This document shows, one piece after another, positions 8,435-14,914 of a stretch of DNA of 39,108 nt. A program made the position numbers and the translations under genes. The notes beneath the pieces were generated by a model. That model was not told where the DNA came from. It was given only the letters and a program-made list of their open reading frames with translations, and did no database searches. Positions within the stretch are counted from its first letter, which is position 1; the number at the start of each line of letters is the position of its first letter. Origin of the DNA: Candidatus Hydrogenedentota bacterium (GTDB lineage: Bacteria; Hydrogenedentota; Hydrogenedentia; Hydrogenedentales; CAITNO01); contig JAGPFE010000031.1 in assembly GCA_018056705.1 (NCBI GenBank), positions 1-39,108 of the forward strand. The letters are read 5' to 3'.

Positions 8435-8443
8435 AGTATACCA
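8435..8443 (-). promoter_or_regulatory. Extended -10 promoter of murC-ftsQ-ftsZ
   Basis: On the minus strand TGG-TATACT (8443 to 8435) is an extended -10 element with five of six consensus bases. The sequence 17 nt upstream is AT-rich but poor as a -35, as expected for extended -10 promoters. The predicted start is near 8428, giving a leader of about 30 nt that contains the NrdR-type box and the ribosome-binding site. Confidence 0.55.
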
Positions 8444-8528
8444 CAATTTCTGAAAAAATTAAAGTATTATTCGACCTTTTTTCAGGCGAAAACCCAAGAG
8501 ATAGCCGCCAGAGGGCCTGAAAACCGAA

Positions 8529-8658
8529 ACACTATATATTGTTTCTACAAAAAATTTTTTTCGACGCATTCACAACATAAAGTGTTAATCAAAAAATTTA
8601 TAACAATATGTTGAATTTTTTTGGAAGAAATTACTTGACAAGGCACCATATTTTGTGT
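8529..8658. promoter_or_regulatory. Array of four degenerate NrdR-type boxes in helical phase
   Basis: Four 16-bp windows match the NrdR consensus: 8529-8544 (15 of 16), 8570-8585 (13), 8601-8616 (11) and 8643-8658 (13). Their starts are 41, 31 and 42 bp apart, close to four, three and four helical turns. This suits cooperative binding on one face of the DNA. The region is AT-rich, so isolated 11 of 16 matches could occur by chance. The regular spacing and the complete box at 8410 make the set more convincing. The last box fills the spacer of the rightward promoter. Confidence 0.5.
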
Positions 8659-8664
8659 TAGGCT
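8635..8664 (+). promoter_or_regulatory. Rightward promoter with operator in its spacer
   Basis: A perfect -35 TTGACA (8635-8640) is followed after 18 bp by TAGGCT (8659-8664), a weak -10 (three of six). The fifth NrdR-type box (8643-8658) lies entirely between them, a position suited to repression. The expected start near 8671 coincides with the 5' strand of the closing helix of the candidate RNA. Confidence 0.5.
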
Positions 8665-8670
8665 TTCCAT

Positions 8671-8821
8671 GGTGTTTGCAACGCGCGCCAGCCCCGCGCG
8701 GGAAGATGTTCTTCAGCCCGGACATCTTCCGTGACATGGACGGGACCCTTACCCGTCACAAACACACCCCGCCTCCCAGGGGACCGGGACGGTCAGCCCC
8801 CGCCCGGTCCCTCATCTTTTT
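8671..8821 (+). ncRNA. Candidate structured RNA: small RNA or leader of the acylase gene
   Basis: The predicted transcript folds into a closing helix (8672-8678 with 8759-8765, 7 bp) around three arms: 8682-8687/8695-8700 (6 bp), 8701-8711/8720-8730 (11 bp with one wobble) and 8739-8744/8752-8757 (6 bp). The first two arms abut without any spacer, as in stacked junctions. A terminator-like hairpin (8780-8811) and five T follow. The promoter upstream places the 5' end at the closing helix. I do not recognise a known riboswitch, 6S, SRP or tmRNA signature. It could be a free small RNA of about 150 nt, or a leader that attenuates the acylase gene starting 76 nt later. Confidence 0.4.
8780..8821 (+). 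terminator. Terminator-like hairpin ending the candidate RNA
   Basis: A perfect 9-bp GC-rich stem, GGGACCGGG (8780-8788) with CCCGGTCCC (8803-8811), closes a 14-nt loop. TTTTT (8817-8821) follows five nt after the stem. The gap between stem and T-run weakens it slightly. It lies before, not after, a protein gene, so it either ends a small RNA or acts as an attenuator. Confidence 0.5.
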
Positions 8822-8897
8822 CCTCGGCGCGTTAAGGAACCCGGTGGAGAACAGCATAAAATATGGCGTGGACCGGAACGGAGATGCCTCCGGATAA

Positions 8898-11800
8898 ATG
8901 GCCTCCAGATCGCTGAAAATAATAGCCCGGGCGGGCGTTCCGGGCGCGTGGTTCCTGGCCGGGATGCTGATCGCGGGGCTGGGCATGCTGGCGGATATCG
9001 CCCGCGCGCGGGCGGAAGCCCAGGTTGTCCCGGAAATCGCCCGGATGTGGAACGAGGTCACCCTGTACCGGGATGAGTGGGGGGTACCGCACGTTTACGC
9101 GGACCATCCAAGGGCCCTGGGGTTCGGCCTGGGATATGCCGAGGCGGAAGACCACGCCGAATCCATCCAGTTCGCCTACCGGATGGTTCGGGGGCGCCTC
9201 GCGGCGGTGCTGGGCGAGGCATATGCCCAGAGCGACGCCTTTGCCCTGAGGATGGGACACGCCACGCTGGCCGCCGCCGCGCTGAACCAGGTGGATGAAG
9301 TTACCCGTGAACTCTGCGAAGGTTTCGCGCTGGGATTCAACGCGTGGCTCGCGGACAATGCCACCCAGGTGCCCGCATGGTATGACGGTGTCCGGCCGGA
9401 GGATCCCCTGGCGTTGTGGCACGCGTTCCTCACGAGTTTCGCGCCCATGGACCTGCCGCTGCCCTACCGGACCCCACCGGCCATGGAAACGGCAAACGCG
9501 TGGGCGCTGGCCCCTTCTCGCGTGAAAGAAGGGAACCCAGTCCTGGTGTTTTCCCCGCATCAGCATTACGACGGGCCGTTTCAATGGAGTGAAGTCCACC
9601 TCGTAATGGGGGACATGGACGTTTATGGCGCGGCCCTGCGGGGCGTACCGGTGGTGGTCATGGGTATTACCCCATTCCACGGGTGGGCCCTGACCCCGAA
9701 CTTCGCGGACACGGCCGACGCCTTCGACGAGTTCGCCGGCCTCGAACAGGCCGCCGTCCGTAACCCGAAACAGGTAGGGGGAGAACAGCCCTCCGATCCG
9801 GCAACGTTGCGAAGCGCGCTTACCCTGGATTACATGGCCCGGACAGTTCCGTATTACGTGCTGAAATCCGACGGCATGGAAGAACGAGGGACACCGTCGT
9901 ACATCGGAGCGCGGGGCCCCGTCTTCGACAGCAACGGAACCCTGGTCTCCTGGCTGATTGGAGGGTACTTCGATTTCGGCGGGATCCGCCAACTGGTCGA
10001 GATGGCCCGGGCCAGAAGCCTGGATGCCTTTCGCTCGGCCCTGGTCACGCGCCAGTTGCCCTGCTTTCACGTGGTGTACACGGACGCGACGGGAACCCTG
10101 TTTTACCTGTACAACGCGGTGGGGGGCACCCGGGCCATACCGACTGAATTACTCGAGGGCCCCAACGCTTCCCGGATCGCGCTACCATGGAACCGGATTA
10201 TCCCTGGATTCGCGGCGGACTGGGGGTGGCGCGAGGGCATTCCCATCGAAGCCCTTCCGGCATGCGTCAACCCGGAGGCTGGTTTCCTGCAGTCGTGCAA
10301 CACCACGCCCTGGTCCGTGACGGATCAGGGCGCGCCAAAACCTGGCTTGCTGCCACCATGGTTCGTTCAGGACCGGGATTCCTTCCGGGGAGCGCGCGTC
10401 GCGGGACTGCTCCGGCAGGGCCCTTACAGTTTTGCCGAGGCACGCGCCCTGCTGTTCGACACCTATGCGGGGGGGGCCGTCGATCCCACCCGGGCCCTGC
10501 TCGCGGCGGCCGACGCCCAGCAGCAACGGGTGGCTGGCGCGCATCCTGACCTGGGCGAAGCGCTGGCCCTGCTGAAAAAGTGGAACCACGTAGCCTCTCC
10601 CTACTCGCCGGAAATGACGTTTTTTCACCTGTGGTGGTCACTCCTCAAAAACCGGGTTCGCGACGTGATCCCAGGGGAAGACGTGCTGCGGGCGGCACTC
10701 AGGGCGGGAAACCCGGAAACGGTAGAAGCCGCGTTGGGAGCAGCGGAGCAGGCCGCGCAAACCCTCCGTAACGAGTTCGGGCAACTCAAGGTGCCCTGGG
10801 GCGATGTGCACGTTCTTCAAAGGGGCCAACGTGAAGCTTCCATCGGCGGGTCTCTGTCAGGAGAACCGGTTCTAACCTTTTCGGACACCCGATACGGCAA
10901 CGGCAAATGGCAGGCTACCTACGGAATGGGTTTCGCCCTGGCCGCGATCTTTGGGACCCGCGTGGAGGCGGTAAGCCTCGTGCCATTCGGTTCCAGCGAC
11001 GTGCCGGGTTCTCCGCACTATGACGACCAGTTGAACCTGCTGCTGGAACAACGGTTCAAGACGGTCCGCCTGTACCCCGAGGACGTCCTTACGAGGGCCT
11101 CGGACGCACGGGGATGCCGCGTCGCCCTGATGCCTCGAGGGGTGACCGGCATGGTGATCGTGGAGGCCCAGGTACCGATTTCCGCACGACTGGTTGTGTC
11201 TCCGACTCCGGAAGAACTGCCCCCGGGAACGAGCGCGTTCACGCCGGCAATCCGGGTCATGCGAAGCCCGGATGGCATTCCCTTCCGGACATGGATCCGG
11301 CTTGAAGTACCACCCAGCCTCTGCCGCGATGGCGACCCGTCGTCCCTGGGACTATTCGCGCGGGAAGCCGATGGGCCATGGCTGCCCCTGGACAGGGACC
11401 CATCCGATCCGCCCGGGGTGTTTACGGCCACCCACGACAGCCCGGCCGCGTGTTACGCCATCCTTGGGCCTTCGGCAATCGCCCTGCCCCGGGAAGCCAC
11501 GGAAACGGGAAAAATCCCTCCGTCCGAGTCCGTTGGAGCGAAGGGCATAGACCTGTTGCTGCCCCGGGGTGGTCCCGCTGGCACGCGGGCCGCGACAGGT
11601 CGAGTATTCCGGATAGAGCGACTGGACCAGGAGAAGTCCACGGAACCCCAGGCCACCTCCCCGGGAGAAAAGTCCTCCGCTACCGACGCGGAGCCAGAAC
11701 GCGAAACGGGAACTTTCCGGTTTGAATTTCACGCGAAACCTTCCGAAAAAGGGGAAGAGCGACCGGTCATGCCGGAGGTTCCCGGTTACCGGTATGGCCC

Positions 11801-12197
11801 GGGACTGAAGAATCCGTTTACCCCATCGCCCGCGGAAGACACGACCGGCAAACGGGGTATCTTCCACATCGAGCGCCTGGACCAGCCCGAACTGCCTGGC
11901 GCTCAGCCACCGGCACCCGTGAAAACACCCGAACCGGAATCGGTCCCCGCACAGCCTGACAACGCGTCTTCTCAATCGGGATCGTTCCCCAGCACCCCCA
12001 CGGCAACGTCCGGGGACCGGGCTGCACCGCAGGAATCGCCCAGCGAGCCGGAACCGAAGGTTTCTCCGCCGGATACGTCTCCATCACCCAGCCCGGAAAC
12101 ACGTGCGGCGGCGGTCGAATCATGCGGATCGTTCCGGAAAAGCCACCGGTCAAAGCGAAGGAAGAAAAGAAAAACCGCCCCAGGCTGCCGGACGTGA
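8898..12197 (+). CDS. Penicillin-acylase-family (Ntn-hydrolase fold) secreted protein with catalytic Ser replaced by Ala
   Basis: This 1099-aa protein has a signal-anchor (about 12-40) and then a penicillin acylase/PvdQ-type fold (about 50-750). The alpha-like region has LYRDEWGVPHVYA. The chain junction normally reads S-N-x-W, the Ser being the self-cleaving N-terminal nucleophile. Here it reads A199-N200-A201-W202 (codon gca at 9492), so classical autoproteolysis and catalysis are not expected unless Thr198 takes over. Other family segments remain, such as the PHQHYDGPFQW, GVPVVVMGITPFHGWALT and GFLQSCNTTPW regions. Residues 850-1099 form a low-complexity Pro-rich tail with repeats G-x-x-F-R-I-E-R-L-D-Q at 901, 938 (partial) and 987. 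The final 30 or so residues look out of frame (see 12113-12241). Start choice is uncertain: GGAG lies 14 nt upstream of the ATG. Confidence 0.8.
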   Translation: MASRSLKIIARAGVPGAWFLAGMLIAGLGMLADIARARAEAQVVPEIARMWNEVTLYRDEWGVPHVYADHPRALGFGLGYAEAEDHAESIQFAYRMVRGRLAAVLGEAYAQSDAFALRMGHATLAAAALNQVDEVTRELCEGFALGFNAWLADNATQVPAWYDGVRPEDPLALWHAFLTSFAPMDLPLPYRTPPAMETANAWALAPSRVKEGNPVLVFSPHQHYDGPFQWSEVHLVMGDMDVYGAALRGVPVVVMGITPFHGWALTPNFADTADAFDEFAGLEQAAVRNPKQVGGEQPSDPATLRSALTLDYMARTVPYYVLKSDGMEERGTPSYIGARGPVFDSNGTLVSWLIGGYFDFGGIRQLVEMARARSLDAFRSALVTRQLPCFHVVYTDATGTLFYLYNAVGGTRAIPTELLEGPNASRIALPWNRIIPGFAADWGWREGIPIEALPACVNPEAGFLQSCNTTPWSVTDQGAPKPGLLPPWFVQDRDSFRGARVAGLLRQGPYSFAEARALLFDTYAGGAVDPTRALLAAADAQQQRVAGAHPDLGEALALLKKWNHVASPYSPEMTFFHLWWSLLKNRVRDVIPGEDVLRAALRAGNPETVEAALGAAEQAAQTLRNEFGQLKVPWGDVHVLQRGQREASIGGSLSGEPVLTFSDTRYGNGKWQATYGMGFALAAIFGTRVEAVSLVPFGSSDVPGSPHYDDQLNLLLEQRFKTVRLYPEDVLTRASDARGCRVALMPRGVTGMVIVEAQVPISARLVVSPTPEELPPGTSAFTPAIRVMRSPDGIPFRTWIRLEVPPSLCRDGDPSSLGLFAREADGPWLPLDRDPSDPPGVFTATHDSPAACYAILGPSAIALPREATETGKIPPSESVGAKGIDLLLPRGGPAGTRAATGRVFRIERLDQEKSTEPQATSPGEKSSATDAEPERETGTFRFEFHAKPSEKGEERPVMPEVPGYRYGPGLKNPFTPSPAEDTTGKRGIFHIERLDQPELPGAQPPAPVKTPEPESVPAQPDNASSQSGSFPSTPTATSGDRAAPQESPSEPEPKVSPPDTSPSPSPETRAAAVESCGSFRKSHRSKRRKKRKTAPGCRT

Positions 12198-12241
12198 TCC
12201 CACAGGATCCAAACTTCGTGTTCACGCCGGGCTCCCGGTGA
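12113..12241 (+). pseudogene. Displaced C-terminal end of the acylase-family gene (apparent frameshift)
   Basis: The annotated frame of the acylase ends in an Arg/Lys/Ser-rich stretch typical of out-of-frame translation. The frame one base back (codons from 12113) instead reads G-R-I-M-R-I-V-P-E-K-P-P and continues to ...PQDPNFVFTPGSR with a stop at 12239-12241. GRIMRI matches the start of the repeats GRVFRIERLDQ (901-911) and RGIFHIERLDQ (986-996), so it looks like a further copy. A single missing base in the gcg-repeat region around 12095-12112 would restore one frame. It could be a sequencing or assembly error, a real mutation, or slippage. Confidence 0.5.
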
Positions 12242-12260
12242 AAAAAAACGGGGAAACCCG
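12241..12260 (-). terminator. Possible short terminator for the FloA/NfeD operon
   Basis: On the minus strand a 4-bp CGGG/CCCG stem with a TTTC loop (12260-12249) runs straight into eight T (12248-12241), 17 nt after the stop codon of the Pro-rich membrane protein gene. The T-run is ideal but the stem is very short, so the call is tentative. Confidence 0.35.
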
Positions 12261-12276
12261 AGATCAACCGGGGAGA

Positions 12277-13020
12277 TCAGAGGAAAGGATAGTCGAACTC
12301 CGGCATGTCCGGAGGTCGAAGTCCCAGTGGTGGCGCCAGGATCTCCCGGTACAGCACGGCTTGACGACGGGCAACCGGACTTTTCAGGGCGGCCCGGAAT
12401 CTCGGCGAACGGGTCGCGGCAGGCGGAGGCGCGGTAACCGACCGGGGCGGCGTCTCGTTCCTGGTTGGAGGGGTCGCCATGCCAGGGCGTGGCACGGTCG
12501 GGCGAGGCGCGGCTTGCACGGAAGGTACCGGAACAACCTTTCGAGGCGGGGAAGGTCGCGCAGCAGCAGATTTTCGTGTCGTTCCGGGCGGAACCGGGGG
12601 GCGGGATGAGGGCGGGACCGAACGTTTCTGAAGCCGCCGGGGCGGTTCCTCGCCTTCCGTCATACTTTCGAATTCATCCTCATCCATTCGCTTACGATGA
12701 ACCTGCGGCACAGTGGCCGGCCGGGATGGGGTAACGGGCTGTTTCGTCGGATGTTCTACCTTCCGGGAGACCGGTCCGGGAAGTGGAACTTCTGGCCGCC
12801 GGGTAACAGGACGGGGCTGACCAGTCTTGGGCGGGGCCACGGGCACCTCATATTCCTGATCATAAAGGCGCCGCGTCGCGTCAGGAAGATCCTCCTTTCG
12901 CAGCGTGGGAGGGATATCGGATTCCTGTGCTTCCGGCGTTGAACCGCGCCGAGACCAGTTGATGATGGCCACGAGGATCACGATGATCCAGAAGACCAGT
13001 GTCCCGATATCAATATCCAT
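12277..13020 (-). CDS. Proline-rich membrane-anchored protein in the FloA/NfeD operon
   Basis: This 247-aa protein opens with a single N-terminal transmembrane helix (MDIDIGTLVFWIIVILVAIIN, about residues 5-21). It is followed by a cytoplasmic or extracytoplasmic region of roughly 190 residues rich in Pro, Arg, Thr and Val with no predicted fold, and a short ordered C-terminus (RRQAVLYREILAPPLGLRP). I recall similar tails (a helix, then E-I-L-x-P-P-x-x-L-R) at the end of other membrane-anchored low-complexity proteins. That resemblance is from memory, not a search. It lies 37 nt downstream of floA and is probably the last gene of the operon. A role in FloA microdomains is inference from position only. 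Confidence 0.65.
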   Translation of the reverse strand: MDIDIGTLVFWIIVILVAIINWSRRGSTPEAQESDIPPTLRKEDLPDATRRLYDQEYEVPVAPPKTGQPRPVTRRPEVPLPGPVSRKVEHPTKQPVTPSRPATVPQVHRKRMDEDEFESMTEGEEPPRRLQKRSVPPSSRPPVPPGTTRKSAAARPSPPRKVVPVPSVQAAPRPTVPRPGMATPPTRNETPPRSVTAPPPAATRSPRFRAALKSPVARRQAVLYREILAPPLGLRPPDMPEFDYPFL

Positions 13021-13057
13021 TCTGGATCCTCAATCAAAACCCGGGGCAAACAACGGA

Positions 13058-14065
13058 TCAGGACGAAGCATCACCGCTTCCCGAATCCTTGGCAATCGCG
13101 TCACGCATGTTGGTATCGGCAAGGATGTTACGCATGCGGTAGTAATCCATCACGCCGAGGTTGCCTGAGCGAAACGCCTCGGCAATGGCTTTGGGTACCT
13201 CGGCCTCGGCCTCGACCAGCCGCGCGCGCATTTCCTGCACCAGGGCAAGCATCTCGGCTTCTCGGGCCTGGGCCATGGCGCGACGTTCTTCCGCGCGGGC
13301 CTGGGCAATCTGCTTGTCCGCTTCAGCCTGCTTGATCTGCAGGTCGGCGCCGATGTTTTCTCCGACGTCCACGTCCGCGATGTCAATGGAGAGAATTTCG
13401 AAGGCTGTTCCGGCATCGAGCCCACGCGCAAGCACCGTCTTGGAAATCAGGTCAGGATTTTCCAGGACTTTCTTGTGAGACGGCGAAGAACCGATGGTCG
13501 TCACGATGCCTTCGCCAACCCGGGCAACGATGGTCTCCTCGGTCGCGCCACCAACCAGGCGCTTGATATTGGTGCGGACCGTTACGCGGGCCTTGGCCTT
13601 GAGCTGGATGCCGTCCATGGCCACGGCGGCCACGGTGGCGGCCCCACGGTTCGGGTCTGGGCAGTCGATCACCTTGGGATGCACGGAAGTCCGGACCGCG
13701 TCCAGCACGTCACGCCCCGCCAGATCGATCGCGGTGGCCTGCTGAAAAGTAAGGTCTATATTGGCCTTGTTGGCGGCAATCAGCGCCTGCACCACCCGGG
13801 TCACGTTACCGCCGGCCAGGTAGTGCGTCTCCAGCTCGTTGGTGGAAATATTGAGTCCCGCCTTAACGGCCATGATGCGGGAATCGACGATCACCGACGG
13901 GTCCACCTTGCGCAGGCTCATGCCGATGAGGCTCAGCCAACTGACGGAAGCGTCGGAAAGCCACGCCCGCAACCAGAGCCGGAAATAACTAACGATCGTC
14001 ACGAAAAACACCAGCAAAATTACAAAGAGAACCAGCAGAAACAGGGCAAAGATCGCTGACATCAT
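13058..14065 (-). CDS. floA: Flotillin-like protein FloA (SPFH family)
   Basis: FloA (YqfA) is a membrane-associated scaffold that organises functional membrane microdomains in bacteria. The 335-aa protein matches the family in length and layout: an N-terminal membrane hairpin segment (about 5-30), the [16 protein letters not shown] region, an SPFH domain with [18 protein letters not shown] and [14 protein letters not shown], the GIVTTIGSS segment, then a Glu/Ala coiled coil ([19 protein letters not shown]). It ends with the conserved [18 protein letters not shown] region. The start is the first of two ATGs (14065), with GGAGG 7 nt upstream. It follows nfeD by 30 nt. The floA-nfeD pairing is the usual one in Bacillus and many other bacteria. 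Confidence 0.95.
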   Translation of the reverse strand: MMSAIFALFLLVLFVILLVFFVTIVSYFRLWLRAWLSDASVSWLSLIGMSLRKVDPSVIVDSRIMAVKAGLNISTNELETHYLAGGNVTRVVQALIAANKANIDLTFQQATAIDLAGRDVLDAVRTSVHPKVIDCPDPNRGAATVAAVAMDGIQLKAKARVTVRTNIKRLVGGATEETIVARVGEGIVTTIGSSPSHKKVLENPDLISKTVLARGLDAGTAFEILSIDIADVDVGENIGADLQIKQAEADKQIAQARAEERRAMAQAREAEMLALVQEMRARLVEAEAEVPKAIAEAFRSGNLGVMDYYRMRNILADTNMRDAIAKDSGSGDASS

Positions 14066-14095
14066 CAGTTTTCCTCCTGATCAGGATCGAACTTT

Positions 14096-14587
14096 TTACG
14101 CGTCAGTTCCCGGGAAATCGACCGGATCCACCACGATCCGGCTGCCATGCACTTCGCGCACGCGCACCCGTTGGCCTTCCCCAATATACACCCCGTCGGT
14201 TACCACGTCAACCCTTTTACCATGGATCATGGCGGCTCCGGCAGGTCTCAAGGGGGTTACGGTCACGCCTTCCGCTCCCACGATGGATTCATCGCTAGGC
14301 GCGGACACCCATCCTTCCCGTGAATGCTGGGCGGTAGACAAGGTGAGGTGCTTGCGGAAAAAACCACTACGGGACAGGCCCCAGAGGCCAACGATGATCA
14401 CGCCGGCTACTGAGCCAATGCCCCCCATGATCAGCCACAGGGCATATTCCGGGTACCGCGCGATACCCAGCCCCACCCCGACCACCACGAGAAAAATCCC
14501 CAGCACGCCGAGCACCAGACCCGGCAGGAAGAGTTCCAGAAACACCATCACCGCCCCGGTTATCATGAGTGCCAGAACCCAGAACAT
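14096..14587 (-). CDS. NfeD-family membrane protein
   Basis: NfeD proteins accompany SPFH/flotillin genes and have membrane helices followed by a small OB-fold domain. This 163-aa protein shows two or three hydrophobic segments (about 2-40 and 47-72) and a soluble C-terminal beta domain with the typical pattern IVGAEGVTVTPLRPAG and GEGQRVRVREVHGSRIVVDP. It starts at the ATG sharing one base with the preceding stop (TAATG at 14587). floA follows 30 nt after its stop. It lacks the protease domain carried by its longer relative at 14915-16633. Confidence 0.9.
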   Translation of the reverse strand: MFWVLALMITGAVMVFLELFLPGLVLGVLGIFLVVVGVGLGIARYPEYALWLIMGGIGSVAGVIIVGLWGLSRSGFFRKHLTLSTAQHSREGWVSAPSDESIVGAEGVTVTPLRPAGAAMIHGKRVDVVTDGVYIGEGQRVRVREVHGSRIVVDPVDFPGTDA

Positions 14588-14910
14588 TACGGGGTATCCT
14601 CGCGTTTCAATTCCAGGAGGGCTTCCATCGTGGCAATCAGTTGGGTGGTCTCCACCCGGATGCCCGTCATCACCTTGCTTTTGTCTGAGGGATCCTTCGG
14701 ATCAGCCTCGGGTAACGATTCAAACGTGTTCAGCAGTCCGGAGTCGTCGCCCAGGCGTCGCGCTTCCTCAAGGAGTTTATTGAAACGCCGCGCGAAAGGT
14801 ACGCACGTGTAGTAACCCGCGCCCTGGGAAGTCACGATTTCCATTTCCTTGAGCAACTGCTTCAGGACATGTACCAGAACGCGGCGCTGTTCAGCCGGCG
14901 AGAAACTCAT
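14587..14910 (-). CDS. Small hypothetical protein between two NfeD genes
   Basis: This 107-aa protein is predicted to be mainly helical and soluble, with no signal peptide or transmembrane segment. Notable stretches are RRVLVHVLKQLLKEMEIV, a YYTCVPFARRFNKLLEEAR helix, and an acidic loop (EADPKDPSDKSK). I do not recognise a family. It is bracketed by the protease-NfeD gene (4 nt upstream) and the short nfeD gene (1-nt overlap downstream), so it is probably translated from the same message and likely works with them. It could be an adaptor or regulator of the membrane complex, but nothing in the sequence shows this. Confidence 0.65.
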   Translation of the reverse strand: MSFSPAEQRRVLVHVLKQLLKEMEIVTSQGAGYYTCVPFARRFNKLLEEARRLGDDSGLLNTFESLPEADPKDPSDKSKVMTGIRVETTQLIATMEALLELKREDTP

Positions 14911-14914
14911 GATG

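Larger units (their letters stand above)
8398..8897. other. 500-bp AT-rich divergent intergenic region with operator array and candidate RNA
   Basis: The region separates murC (leftward) from the acylase-like gene (rightward). From left to right it holds a perfect NrdR-type palindrome next to the murC promoter, an AT-rich stretch (8426-8660) with four further palindrome copies, a rightward promoter, a GC-rich segment predicted to fold into a multi-arm RNA, and a terminator-like hairpin. The last 75 nt before the acylase start show nothing clear. A GTG-initiated frame (8655-8897) lacks a ribosome-binding site, starts inside the predicted promoter and was not accepted as a gene. Confidence 0.6.

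Noticed and set aside
7507..8520. 337-codon open frame on the plus strand
   Set aside because: It is antisense to murC and runs through the operator region; no ribosome-binding site or recognisable domain.
8655..8897. GTG-initiated 80-codon frame before the acylase gene
   Set aside because: It starts inside the predicted promoter and runs through the RNA and terminator hairpins; no ribosome-binding site and no familiar sequence.
8832..10070. 412-codon open frame on the minus strand
   Set aside because: It lies opposite the acylase gene, has no family resemblance, and is rich in Gly, Arg and Pro as expected from the complement of GC-rich coding DNA.
14075..14086. TCCTGATCAGGA palindrome over the floA ribosome-binding site
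   Set aside because: It could form only a 4-bp hairpin and probably follows from the strong GGAGG site; not listed as a regulator.
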